Below are positions 1-7,730 of a DNA stretch of 64,000 nucleotides, one piece after another; positions within the stretch are counted from its first letter, which is position 1; each line of letters starts with the position of its first letter. Below the pieces are notes generated by a model. The model saw only the letters and a program-made list of their open reading frames with translations. It was not told the DNA's origin and did no database searches. Source of the stretch: Amycolatopsis sp. CA-128772 (GTDB lineage: Bacteria; Actinomycetota; Actinomycetes; Mycobacteriales; Pseudonocardiaceae); contig NZ_PPHG01000009.1 in the NCBI RefSeq assembly GCF_002904295.1, positions 62,001 to 126,000 on the forward strand. The letters are read 5' to 3'. The translations under genes were made by a program, and so were the position numbers.

Positions 1-27
1 CGCGGGCGTCGCCGTTGCGTTCCGTGC

Positions 28-56
28 TTGACAGGATCACTCCCGCAGTTTATCCA
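28..56 (+). promoter_or_regulatory. Candidate sigma-70 promoter of the catabolic operon
   Basis: TTGACA at 28-33 is followed after 17 bases by TATCCA at 51-56. The -35 is perfect and the -10 is partial. It lies about 70 bases upstream of the amidohydrolase start and points towards it. No transcription data are available; this is a motif call. Confidence 0.45.
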
Positions 57-127
57 TTGGAAAAGATGCTGGCTACGACGTGGTGCTCCCCCATGGTCGC
101 AGCCGGCGCCGACGGAGGGAACGACTC

Positions 128-1354
128 ATGGGCCGGTGCCAGGTGGTCGGCGCGACCGTCGTCGACGGATCGGGGCGCGACCCGGTCGAAGTCGGCGTCG
201 GCATCGAAGACGAGCACATCACCCAGGTCGGCGGCTCCGGCGCACGCGGCGAGCGCCTCGACGCCGAGGGGCTGACCATGACGCCCGGTCTGATCGACGC
301 GCACGTCCACCTGGGCCTGTCGAGCCCGATCCAGCCGCAGTTCTCCTTCCGGATCAGCGCCGCCGAGCTCGCGGCGGACATCTTCGCCGCGGCCGGCGCG
401 ACGCTCGACGCCGGCTTCACCACCGTCCGGGACACCGGCGGGGTCGACGGCGGCCTCGTCACCGCGATCGCGAAGGGCAAGGTCCGGGGCCCGCGCGTGC
501 TGTCGTGCGGACCGGTCCAGTGCCAGGTCGGCGGGCACGGCTACTACGGCGCCGAGTGGGAGCCCACCGAGCTGTGGAGCAGCCACCACCTCCCCGGCCT
601 GTGCGCCCTGTCCATGATGTCCGGCAACGCGGACGAGCTGCGGCGCAACGTGCGCGAGGCCTTCCGTCGCGGCGCCTCCTTTTTGAAGCTCTGCGTGACC
701 GGCGGGGTGGTCGGCGCGCACGACCGGCTGACCGACACCCAGTTCACCGTCGAGGAGATCGCCGTCGCGGTCCAGGAAGCCGAGGCGCGCGGCACCTACG
801 TGACGGTGCACGCCCACAACAACGACGGCATCCGGAACGCCGTCGAGGCCGGGGCGCGGTGCGTCGAGCACGGCACCGACCTCGACGAAGCCACGGCCAC
901 CCTGATGGCCGCGCACGGGGTGGCCCTCGTGCCCACGTTCGCCGTCGCCGAGCAGCTGCTGCACGACACCGCCGGAGCGGGCCTCGACGAGTCCGCCCGC
1001 GATCGGGTGCTGGGTGTCCGCGAGCGGATGACCGGGGCGCTCGCCGCCGCCAAGGAGGCCGGGGTGCGGATCGGGCTGGGTTCCGACCTCATCGGCCCGG
1101 CCCAGGACCGCCGCGGCGAAGAACTCAGGCTGCGCGCCGAACTCGAAACACCGATGGCCGCTCTCGTCTCGGCCACCAGGACCAACGCCGAGATCCTCGG
1201 CCTGTCCGGCCGAGCCGGTGTCATCGCGCCCGGCGCGCAGGCAGACCTCGTGTTGTGGAACGGCAACCCGGTCGAAGACCCCGGGCTGTTCGCCGATCCC
1301 GCCAACGCCGTCCTCGTCCTCAAGGCCGGCCGAATCGTGAAGGACCTCCGATGA
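128..1354 (+). CDS. Metal-dependent amidohydrolase (imidazolonepropionase/prolidase-like)
   Basis: A 408-residue amidohydrolase-superfamily hydrolase, expected to cleave a cyclic amide or N-acyl/peptide bond with a metal centre. The metal-ligand pattern is visible: DAHVH after the MTPGLI strand, a Lys in FLKLCVTGG, HAH in VTVHAHNN, EHG further on, and the late Asp in GLGSDL. The C-terminus returns to the small beta domain (ADLVLWNGNP). The ATG at 128 is chosen because GGAGGGA sits seven to eight bases upstream; an in-frame start at 80 would add a basic, non-family extension. The stop overlaps the next start (ATGA), so it is cotranslated with the esterase. The substrate cannot be told from sequence. 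The operon context (esterase, amine oxidase) suggests stepwise breakdown of an amide or ester compound. Confidence 0.82.
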   Translation: MGRCQVVGATVVDGSGRDPVEVGVGIEDEHITQVGGSGARGERLDAEGLTMTPGLIDAHVHLGLSSPIQPQFSFRISAAELAADIFAAAGATLDAGFTTVRDTGGVDGGLVTAIAKGKVRGPRVLSCGPVQCQVGGHGYYGAEWEPTELWSSHHLPGLCALSMMSGNADELRRNVREAFRRGASFLKLCVTGGVVGAHDRLTDTQFTVEEIAVAVQEAEARGTYVTVHAHNNDGIRNAVEAGARCVEHGTDLDEATATLMAAHGVALVPTFAVAEQLLHDTAGAGLDESARDRVLGVRERMTGALAAAKEAGVRIGLGSDLIGPAQDRRGEELRLRAELETPMAALVSATRTNAEILGLSGRAGVIAPGAQADLVLWNGNPVEDPGLFADPANAVLVLKAGRIVKDLR

Positions 1355-2205
1355 GCACCATGTGGCAGGGCTGCCTCGCCGACACCGACTACTTCGAGCT
1401 GCGTTCCGGCGGAGGGCACGACTACGGCGTCTGGGTCACCACCCCACCGGGCTACGACCCGGCCACGGCGCCGGCGCCCGCCGTGTACGTGCTCGACGGC
1501 AACTTCGCCGTGGGCCAGACGGCTCCGCTCATCGTCACCCAGAAAGACCCCATGCAGCAGATCCGGCCCTACCTCCAGGTCAGCGTCGGCTACGCGGGCG
1601 AGGACGCCCAGCACTGGGCCCGCCTGCGCAACCGGGACCTCGTGCCGCCCGGCGAGCCCATCGCCCCGGACTTCGTCGACGCCGTGGAGACCGGGATCCG
1701 GACCGGCGCGATGACCCGCGAGGAGGCCGACGCCTACCTCGCCGAACTCCGCGAAACCCACGCCGATGCGTTCCTGGGCTTCCTCACCGACGAACTGCAC
1801 CCGCGGATCGCACGCGACTACGGCACGGCCGCGAGCGGTCACGGCCTCTTCGGCTACTCCTACGGCGGCCTGTTCAGCCTCTATGCCTGGCTCAGCGACA
1901 GCACGCTCTTCGAGAGCATCGGCGCGGGCAGCCCCGGGGTCGTCGGTGAAGACAGCCGGGTCTTCGCGCGGCTCGAAGAGCTCGGCGAAGACCTGCCGGC
2001 CACCAAACTCCACCTGACGGTCAACGACCGGGAGCTGCTCGGAGACCTGCCCGTCTACCAGAACCTCGCGAAGAACGCGGCCACCGTCCTGCACCGCCTG
2101 ACCGCCCGCGGCGGAGCTGTCACCAGCGCGGTCCTGCGCGAAACGCACGTGACCGGCCTGCAGGCGTCGTTCCTCAGCTACCTCAGGACCTGCCGTGCCC
2201 GGTGA
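1351..2205 (+). CDS. Alpha/beta-hydrolase esterase (esterase D / enterochelin-esterase type)
   Basis: A 284-residue alpha/beta hydrolase. The early strand VYVLDGNF is the typical opening of the putative esterase family that includes Fes-like and IroE-like enzymes. The nucleophile elbow is GYSYGG (GFSYGG/GxSxGG type), followed by GSPGV. A basic/aromatic C-terminal region carries a His (ETHVTGL) that could complete the triad. There is no signal peptide, so it should act in the cytoplasm. It starts at the ATG that overlaps the amidohydrolase stop and overlaps the next gene's GTG by 11 bases, so all three genes are likely one transcript. The substrate is unknown. Confidence 0.8.
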   Translation: MSTMWQGCLADTDYFELRSGGGHDYGVWVTTPPGYDPATAPAPAVYVLDGNFAVGQTAPLIVTQKDPMQQIRPYLQVSVGYAGEDAQHWARLRNRDLVPPGEPIAPDFVDAVETGIRTGAMTREEADAYLAELRETHADAFLGFLTDELHPRIARDYGTAASGHGLFGYSYGGLFSLYAWLSDSTLFESIGAGSPGVVGEDSRVFARLEELGEDLPATKLHLTVNDRELLGDLPVYQNLAKNAATVLHRLTARGGAVTSAVLRETHVTGLQASFLSYLRTCRAR

Positions 2206-3493
2206 GCGCGCGAGCACCGACGTGGTCGTGATCGGGGCCGGGGTGATCGGTTCGTCGATCGCCCTCGAGCTGGCACGGGCGGGGCACCGGGTCGTCGCGC
2301 TCGATCGCGCCGCCGGCGCCGGCCAGGGGTCGACCTCGGCGTCGAGTGCGATCGTCCGGTTCAATTTCTCCACCGCCGCCGGGGTGGCGACGGCGTGGGA
2401 GGCGCACTTCGGCTGGCTCGACTGGGCCGGCCACCTCGGCCACGATGTCGGTGACCTTGCGGTGTTCCGCAGGAGCGGGCTGGTCATGCTGGACGTCGAG
2501 GCCGCCCCGCGGACGTCCTGGCTGCCGTTGTTCGACGAGATCGGTGTCCCCTACGAAGAATGGGACAGCGCGACCTTGGCCGAGCGCGTCCCGGGTATCG
2601 ACACCGGCCGCTATTGGCCGCCGAAACGCCTCGACGACGAGGAATTCTGGGCGGACGCGCAGCACTCGCTCGGCGGCGTGTACACCCCGGATGCCGGGTA
2701 CGTCCCGGACCCGGGCCTCGCCGCCGTCAACCTCGCCGCCGCGGCCTCGGCGTGCGGGGCGGAGTTCCGCTTCCGCAGCACGGTGACCGCGGTCGAAAAG
2801 GCCGGCGGACGCGTGACGTCGGTGCGGCTGTCGGACGGCACCCGGATTCCCTGCGCCGTCGTGGTCAACGCGGCCGGTCCGTGGTCGGGCGCGGTGAACC
2901 GGCTGGCCGGCGTGGGTACCGGCTTCACGGTCGGGGTGCGCCCGATGCGGCAGGAAGTGGCGCACGTGCCGGTCCCGGCCGGCTACCGCGGCCCGGTGGT
3001 GGCGGACATGGATCTGGGCACCTACTTCCGCGGTGAAACCGGAGGGGACCTGCTCGTCGGCGGCACGGAACCGGAGTGCGATCCGCTGCCGTGGACCGAC
3101 GACCCGGACACCGCCGGCATCCACCCGACGGCCGCGGTCTTCGAGGCCCAGGTGACGCGGGCCGCGCGACGACTGCCCGACCTGGCCGTGCCCCACCGGG
3201 CGCGCGGCGTGGTGGGCGTCTACGACGTCGCCGACGACTGGACGCCGATCTACGACCGCACCGAACTCGAGGGCTTCTACGTCGCGATCGGGACGAGCGG
3301 CAACCAGTTCAAGAACGCGCCGGTCGTGGGACAGCTGATGGCGGAGCTGATCTACCAGGTGGAGAACGGCGCCGACCACGACGCAACGCCCGTCCGGTTC
3401 CGGGCGCCGCGCACCGGCCTGGAGATCGACCTGGGCGCGTTTTCCCGCAGGCGCACGCGAAACACCGCGAACTCGGGCACGGTGCTGGGCTGA
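2195..3493 (+). CDS. FAD-dependent oxidoreductase (DAO family, sarcosine/glycine oxidase-like)
   Basis: A 432-residue flavoprotein of the D-amino-acid oxidase fold. The N-terminal dinucleotide-binding motif GAGVIGSSIALELARAG is at about residues 14-30. A second strand gives VVNAAGPWSG, typical of DAO-type sarcosine, dimethylglycine and glycerol-3-phosphate oxidases. The C-terminal GTSGNQFKNAPVVG is the FAD-closing loop of this family. It would oxidise a secondary or primary amine (N-methyl or amino acid) to imine with H2O2 or electron-carrier reduction. The GTG start overlaps the esterase stop. It is the last gene of the operon; what follows is debris, so downstream partners may be lost. Confidence 0.83.
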   Translation: MPGERASTDVVVIGAGVIGSSIALELARAGHRVVALDRAAGAGQGSTSASSAIVRFNFSTAAGVATAWEAHFGWLDWAGHLGHDVGDLAVFRRSGLVMLDVEAAPRTSWLPLFDEIGVPYEEWDSATLAERVPGIDTGRYWPPKRLDDEEFWADAQHSLGGVYTPDAGYVPDPGLAAVNLAAAASACGAEFRFRSTVTAVEKAGGRVTSVRLSDGTRIPCAVVVNAAGPWSGAVNRLAGVGTGFTVGVRPMRQEVAHVPVPAGYRGPVVADMDLGTYFRGETGGDLLVGGTEPECDPLPWTDDPDTAGIHPTAAVFEAQVTRAARRLPDLAVPHRARGVVGVYDVADDWTPIYDRTELEGFYVAIGTSGNQFKNAPVVGQLMAELIYQVENGADHDATPVRFRAPRTGLEIDLGAFSRRRTRNTANSGTVLG

Positions 3494-3639
3494 GCTCGGG
3501 AGCTCAACACGGCCGCCGGCGGTCTTGCGTCCGGACGGTGCCGGTGGTGTGGCCGGGTGAACTCCGGATAGCGGAGGTGACCGTGGACGGTGGGGTGCTG
3601 GGACCGGGCGATGTGCTGGCGGCGGCCGAGGCCGCCCCG

Positions 3640-4085
3640 CCCGTGGAATCGGTCGGGTCGTCGCGCGCGACCTACTCCTTGGACCGCGAAATCCTGCACC
3701 TGTCGATCACCGACGCCGCCGGGCACGACGTGGCCTCGGCACTGACGGCGACCCTGCTGGTCGGCGCGCTGCGCGGGCCCGGCGAGCCGGTCACGACCTG
3801 GCCGTACAGGCGCAGCAAGCCAACCAGGCCCTGCTCGACCACGGCGGCGAGGTGCGCTGGCGACCGGCCTGCTGCTGCGCGCCGACCTGCAGACGGGGCA
3901 GGTCGGACTGGTGAACGCCGGACACCTCTCACCACTGCTGCTGCGCGACGGCGAAGGGAAGCCGGTCGAGCTGGAACCGGCTCTGCTCCTCGGCGTGCGG
4001 CCGTACCTCTATCGGGTGCAACGGCTGGACCTGCGCCCCGGTGACCGGCTCGTGCTGCTCACCGACGGCACGTTCGAACGCGAAC
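3640..4085 (+). pseudogene. Broken SpoIIE/PP2C-type (RsbU-like) serine phosphatase
   Basis: Three reading frames together recover a PP2C/SpoIIE phosphatase core: HLSITDAAGHDVASAL with LLVGALR in one frame, then HDLAVQAQQANQALLDHGG in a second, then ATGLLLRADLQTGQ, NAGHLSPLLLRDGE and LDLRPGDRLVLLTDG in a third. The shifts fall near 3790 and 3850. The family normally carries an N-terminal GAF, PAS or sensor region and a full metal-binding N-lobe; both are missing here, and the 3' end stops at TFER. I see no usable start. This is a decayed fragment of an anti-anti-sigma phosphatase, not a working gene. Confidence 0.7.
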
Positions 4086-4255
4086 ACCACGCACCCGGCG
4101 GCCGGCGCGAGCAGCGTGAGCCCGATTTTCGCCGCGTAGTACCGAAAACGACGGTCAAGCAAACCTTCACTCCGCGCGAGGCGCATCAGATCGCCGAAGT
4201 CGTTACGCGGCGTCGCGTGGGTGTCCGCGTCGATGTTCGCCGGCGAGGTAACCAT
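4086..4255 (-). pseudogene. Truncated fatty-acid desaturase, N-terminal fragment
   Basis: Read on the minus strand from the ATG at 4255, the product begins MVTSPANIDADTHATP and continues NDFGDLMRLARSEGLLDRR, then YYAAKIGLTLLAPAAG. This matches the N-terminal approach and first membrane segment of acyl-CoA/acyl-lipid desaturases of actinomycetes, which run to about 340 residues with three His boxes. Here only about 57 residues remain and no His box follows; the frame runs into antisense phosphatase sequence. The break point near 4085 is also where the phosphatase remnant ends, so the two fragments were joined by a deletion or recombination event. Confidence 0.55.
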
Positions 4256-4752
4256 GAAGCCCCTTTCCCCATCCTGCGCCGCCGGGAGTCGGGGCGACCA
4301 CGCACCCCTGCCCCACCCGGATCCCGTAACCGCTCGTACTAAGCGAAATCGATCGCTCGGTGACGACAGGTCCGCGGTGGGGCACCTATGGCGCTTCGAA
4401 CGTGCCTCGCCGGGCGACAGCACCACGGTGGAGAACAGCGACACGGCCACCGCCTACCTCGGGCTGCCCCGGCGACGGCTCGACCGGCCCGACCTCGTCC
4501 CCAGCCCGGGCGCGGTCGCGCGGTTCGTCGCGGAAGCGGCCGCCGGACACGAAACCGGTGACGAGCGGCCCGTCCCGGCGACCCGCGAGTCACGGGCCGA
4601 GCGGTCGAGGCCCTGCCTGCACCCTCGGTGACCGGAATCCCGAGGGGTGACGGGCATCTCGGCGGCGAGCCGCTCACCACCCTCGCGGAGCCGGCGGTGC
4701 TACGCCGAACCGACCGGCGGCCGAGCCCCGGGAGCGCATCCGGGGCCTGCCC
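4256..4752. other. About 500 bases without a recognisable gene
   Basis: Open frames here (for example plus 4360-4650) have no familiar motif and no convincing ribosome site. The sequence is continuous with the phosphatase/desaturase debris and is best read as decayed DNA. Confidence 0.4.
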
Positions 4753-5004
4753 TCAGGCGCCGAGGCGGCTGTAGATCCGGCTGGCCATGGTGGCGGCGAG
4801 CTGGTGCAGCTTGTCCGTCGGGTCGAGCTGGGCGTACTGCCCCAGCAGCTCGGCCACGGCGTAGGCCTCCGTGCCCGACAACAGGGCGATGCACCGTTCC
4901 CGGCGACCTCGATCGATCAGCCGCACGAGGGCGTCGGCGTAGTCCTCGCGGTTGCGCACCGCAGCGAGCTCGACCGGCTCCTGCCCGGCGACCTGATCAC
5001 TCAT
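4753..5004 (-). CDS. Small unknown acidic/helical protein, 83 residues
   Basis: An 83-residue protein beginning MSDQVAGQEPVELAAVRNRED, followed by helical-looking segments (ALVRLIDRGRRERCIALLSG, YAVAELLGQYAQLD, LHQLAATMASRIYSRLGA). It has no signal peptide, membrane segment or metal motif, and I do not recognise a family. The upstream sequence on the minus strand contains AGGTGAGAGGA about 10 bases before the ATG, a good ribosome site, and the codon pattern fits a real gene. It stands alone, divergent from the long untranslated region that follows, so it may be a regulator or an orphan. Confidence 0.6.
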   Translation of the reverse strand: MSDQVAGQEPVELAAVRNREDYADALVRLIDRGRRERCIALLSGTEAYAVAELLGQYAQLDPTDKLHQLAATMASRIYSRLGA

Positions 5005-5201
5005 CGCGCTGTCCTCTCACCTGCGGTTCCGTGGAAGTGAGGTACCCCGATCGAGTCATGGCGTAAAATCTATGTCGACGGCGTTAGACATTCGACGCCG
5101 GGTGCGTGTAGAGTTCTCCTCGTACCGAGAAAGACAACGTCAAGCAGGCGCGGGAGAGGACGTAACTACCCGCGAAGTGAGACAAGGCGGTCAGGCAGCA
5201 C

Positions 5202-5451
5202 GGGGCCAATCAGTGAACAGGTCTCGGCTGGTGACCGGAGCAGTACGCAGCAACGTAGTAGCAGTAATCAGTTAGTCGGCAGTATCAGCAGTATTCGCAG
5301 TTGGCTAGATCGCAGTATGCAGTGCCAGTCAGGTGGCCGGAGCCGATCAAGGTAAGGGGTTCCGGGCAGTGGCTCGCGGTATCAGGCGTGCTGGGGCCGA
5401 TCAGTGGAAGGGTTCCAGCCGGTGATGACCGCGGAAGCAGTACGCAGCAAC
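5202..5451 (+). repeat. Duplicated CAGT-rich segment in a long untranslated region
   Basis: Two related stretches, 5202-5254 and 5393-5451, share GGGGCC(A/G)ATCAGTG, then a CGG-TGA-ACCG block, then an identical 15-mer GCAGTACGCAGCAAC at 5240-5254 and 5437-5451 (197 bases apart). Between them are many short AGTA/CAGT units, and 5450-5495 is a purine-rich tract. The whole 5005-5723 interval has no credible protein-coding frame and is less G+C-rich than its surroundings. It could be a structured leader or an RNA gene transcribed towards the MerR-like gene. A promoter is not obvious; TAAAAT at 5064-5069 is a possible -10. Confidence 0.45.
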
Positions 5452-5669
5452 AAGAAGAAGGAAACACGGGAAAGAAGGGAAAGGGCACATCATTGGATCG
5501 CCCGCAGCGGCTGGGCAGTAACGCCGCGCGGGTACCGTAGTCCCATCGGATTGGCAGGTGGTTCTCGGTTACGAGTAAGCGATCCTCGCCTCGTCCGCCT
5601 CTCGGCCGGGCGACGCGAGTACAGGAACCCGGCGGTCGCGTCGGTTGACAATGGTGAAACCCAACCCCT

Positions 5670-5705
5670 GGGACCCCGGGTGCCGTGCATGGCACCCGGG
5701 GTCCC
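5670..5705 (+). promoter_or_regulatory. Perfect 15-bp hairpin in the leader of the MerR-like gene
   Basis: GGGACCCCGGGTGCC (5670-5684), a six-base loop GTGCAT, then the exact reverse complement GGCACCCGGGGTCCC (5691-5705). It ends 18 bases before the ATG at 5724 and just before the ribosome site GTGGAGGTGG. No T-run follows, so it may be an attenuator, an RNA-stability hairpin or an operator rather than a simple terminator. Confidence 0.6.
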
Positions 5706-5723
5706 TTGTGATGTGGAGGTGGA

Positions 5724-6053
5724 ATGATCCCTGACCAACACGCCCCGGCCACGCCCGCGGCCGACAAGTTCGACGACGAGCACTACCCCGGCTACACCAT
5801 GGGCCGGGCCGCGGAAATGCTGGGCACCACGCAGAACTTCCTGCGCAGCCTCGACGAAGCCGGCCTGATCACCCCGCAACGCTCCACCGGCGGCCATCGC
5901 CGCTACTCCCGCCACCAGCTGCGCATCGCTGCACGAGTCCGGCACCTCGTCGACGAAGGCACCGCCATCGACGCCGCCTGCCGCATCATCTCCCTCGAAG
6001 ACCAGCTCCACGAAGCTCAACGACGCAACACCAGTCTCCACCCCGCCGAGTGA
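5724..6053 (+). CDS. MerR-family helix-turn-helix protein
   Basis: A 109-residue protein with an N-terminal MerR-type winged helix: YTMGRAAEMLGTTQNFLRSL, then EAGLITPQRSTGGHRRYSRH, then LRIAARVRHLVDEGTAIDAA. The canonical GGHRRY recognition wing is present. A short C-terminal helix (LEDQLHEAQRR) could form the dimer coiled coil; there is no effector domain or metal-binding Cys. The ATG at 5724 follows GGAGGTGG closely. It is preceded by a 700-base untranslated region with a perfect hairpin, an unusual leader for such a small gene. Proteins of this type are widespread in actinomycetes; the target and signal are unknown. Confidence 0.78.
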   Translation: MIPDQHAPATPAADKFDDEHYPGYTMGRAAEMLGTTQNFLRSLDEAGLITPQRSTGGHRRYSRHQLRIAARVRHLVDEGTAIDAACRIISLEDQLHEAQRRNTSLHPAE

Positions 6054-6058
6054 CCCGC

Positions 6059-6094
6059 GAGGTGTACCGCCGGCGCCCGCAGGTGGTACACCTC
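6059..6094 (+). terminator. Hairpin after the MerR-like gene
   Basis: GAGGTGTACC at 6059-6068 and its exact reverse complement GGTACACCTC at 6085-6094 flank a 16-base loop. It starts five bases after the stop codon. There is no T-run, as is common for actinomycete terminators, so it could also act as an operator. Confidence 0.4.
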
Positions 6095-6342
6095 GATTCG
6101 ACCGCAGAGGATCTCCGGGTCCGGCACCCAGGCCGGCGGGATGCCGTGGCCTCGCCTACCTTCGCGACGGCCTTATCGATCCGAGGCACCCAAGCATCAA
6201 ACAGCACGCTGGACCGAGCCTGCGACTTGCTGCGCCCACCCGAAGCTCATCCGTCGACTCGACCGCTCCTCACCTACTGCGCTCAGTCGCTGACCGCGGC
6301 GCCGACATCGGCCGGCCCAGCAGCTGACTCGCCCCTACCCAC

Positions 6343-6421
6343 GGCAGCAAAAAGGCCCAGGTCGTCGACCTGGGCCTTGCGCTCCCCCGCTTGGACTCGA
6401 ACCAAGAACCCTCAGGTTAAC
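6343..6421. repeat. Left attachment-site repeat (3' half of tRNA-Asn plus its terminator)
   Basis: The 71 bases 6343-6413 are identical to 40169-40239, and with one mismatch the match runs on through GGTTAAC to 6421/40247. The repeated unit holds the tRNA-Asn terminator hairpin, the acceptor 3' strand, the T arm and the anticodon (AAC on this strand), but not the 5' half of the tRNA. Weaker similarity extends about 10 bases further left. This is the usual footprint of a tyrosine-recombinase element that integrated into the 3' half of a tRNA gene, with the intact tRNA at the other end. Confidence 0.85.
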
Positions 6422-6553
6422 TGGAGGCTCTGGACGCGGCTCGACATCAGTCGATCCAGCTGGGATGTTCGCATTCGCTCATGCCGTGATTCGATGTCAA
6501 TCGACGTCGATCGTCGCCGTTTATGGAGCATGAATGTTCCCTCGTTCGTGATC
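6415..6553. repeat. 139-bp island-end repeat, left copy
   Basis: This segment aligns without gaps to 39209-39347, with about 16 mismatches counted by eye. The best-conserved part covers GCATTCGCTCATGC and then the stretch from GTCAATCGACGTCGATCG to TTTATGGAGCAT. It starts inside the left attachment repeat. Both copies contain several palindromes (TCGACGTCGA). Likely recombinase arm sites or other element-end DNA. On the minus strand it also encodes a conserved peptide (MLHKRRRSTSID...). Confidence 0.7.
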
Positions 6554-6738
6554 TCAGACGTGGATGGAGGACCTACAGGGCACGTGGCCATCACGACGCA
6601 TCGGGAACGCGTCGCCGGGACGCATCAATTTAGTCAGAGGTCGCGCCGTCGACATCGGCCGAAGACAGTCTCGAGATGTTCAAGACGAAGGTGAACAAAA
6701 AACACCGTTACGACTGGTAACGTGCCAGGTCAGCAAGC

Positions 6739-7009
6739 GTCGTCCCCGCGCACGCGGGGCTGGTCCCCCTGCAGCGACTCGCGCAGCTCCTGCGCCTGGT
6801 CGTCCCCGCGCACGCGGGGCTGGTCCGGATTGGGCTCCCCGGTCGAGACCGAGGCCGAAGTCGTCCCCGCGCACGCGGGGCTGGTCCCATCGCCTTCACA
6901 TACACCCAGTACGTCACGATGTCGTCCCCGCGCACGCGGGGCTGGTGGCATGGAACCGTTCAACTGCGACCTCACCGGCTCGTCGTCCCCGCGCACGCGG
7001 GGCTGGTCC
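6739..7009 (+). CRISPR. Orphan CRISPR array, 5 repeats and 4 spacers, type I-E repeat
   Basis: 28-base repeats begin at 6739, 6799, 6860, 6921 and 6982. Each starts GTCGTCCCCGCGCACGC and continues GGGGCTGGTCC, with an internal CCCCGCGCACGCGGGG stem; this is the subtype I-E pattern of actinomycetes. Spacers are 32, 33, 33 and 33 bases. The fourth repeat (6921-6948) differs at its last two bases (GG instead of CC). The A-rich tract just upstream (6690-6735) may be the leader, which would put the newest spacer at the left. There is no cas gene anywhere in the window, so the array depends on a Cas set elsewhere or is inert. Confidence 0.93.
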
Positions 7010-7071
7010 CCGTGCCGCGGCCGAACCGGCGAGAAAGGCGAGGTCGTCGATGTTGAGGAGGCGTGAGCGGC

Positions 7072-7210
7072 GGTGCCGAGCAAAACGGTCCGCCGCGATC
7101 TGGTGACACGCATTTGGGCAACCTTCGACGGTAGCAGTCCGGTCCGCAAGGTTGCGGAATCGCACCGAGGGGTCCCTGCCACTGCGGGTCGTTGGCTGGG
7201 CCGGTCCGTG
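7072..7210 (+). pseudogene. Possible transposase N-terminal scrap
   Basis: A frame starting GTG at 7072 reads VRRDLVTRIWATFDG, then VRKVAESHRGVPATAGRWLG. The spacing and the final GVP.T.GRWL resemble the N-terminal helix-turn-helix of IS30-like transposases. No catalytic domain follows and the frame soon ends in unrelated sequence. This is a weak, eye-based call. Confidence 0.25.
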
Positions 7211-7730
7211 GTTTGGCCGGCATGCGCTTCCGGCGCCATGGCCGGTCCCGGCATCGCGCCCGAATTCAGGTGATCTTGGAACTCGATACTGTCGAAGACA
7301 GTGAGGTCACCATGCTGTTGAAGACCGCCGTGGGCACCGAGTCCAGCTGGATTGTCAAAGGCATCTGCCGGGGCGATGCACATATAGCCGCCGTCGGTGG
7401 TTCGGGCATTGGCGGGTAGGCCGGGTACTGGGGTAGTGCGACAGAGCGTCACTCTACGGAGCGAGTCGGTAATATCTCTACCCTTGAGAGGTGTGGTGGG
7501 CGGATCGATCGCGGGCACGGCTCTGCGCGGCTGGAGTGCCGACGAGCACTCGGCACGTCCTCGCGCGCAGTCCGGAGCTGGCGCTTCAGTCCGGTGACTG
7601 CCAAGGCGGGCCAAAGTTGATTAGAGGACAGTCCATCGATTAGAGTGCCCTGATGCTCGGTTACGATGCGTTGCCGCGGATGCGCGATTGCATCGCGCGG
7701 CGATGGAGCGCTCCGGCGATGAGTGATGTT
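7211..7730. other. About 500 bases with no recognisable gene
   Basis: A minus-strand frame around 7290-7420 reads GGYMCIAPADAFDNPAGLG and is protein-like, but it is flanked by incompatible frames and matches nothing I know. The interval is probably insertion debris between the CRISPR array and the TetR gene. Confidence 0.35.

Noticed and set aside
28..2205. Very long open frames overlapping the first operon (for example a 725-residue plus-strand frame)
   Set aside because: Arg/Pro-rich shadow frames caused by high G+C; only their last part coincides with the real esterase frame.
5640..5690. TTGACA at 5645-5650 as the promoter of the MerR-like gene
   Set aside because: The base stretch 17 bases later (CTGGGA) is not a -10, and it falls in the hairpin.
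6060..6250. A minus-strand frame with LFDAWVPRIDKAVAKVGEATA and, in another frame, GIPPAWVPDPEILCGRIEVY, looking like a frameshifted small gene
   Set aside because: The two parts need a frameshift, no start signal is seen and no family is recognised. It may be a decayed gene at the island edge, but I cannot support an annotation.
6680..7165. Open frames through the CRISPR array reading repeated ARGAGP or PRARGR units
   Set aside because: They are translations of the CRISPR repeats, not genes.
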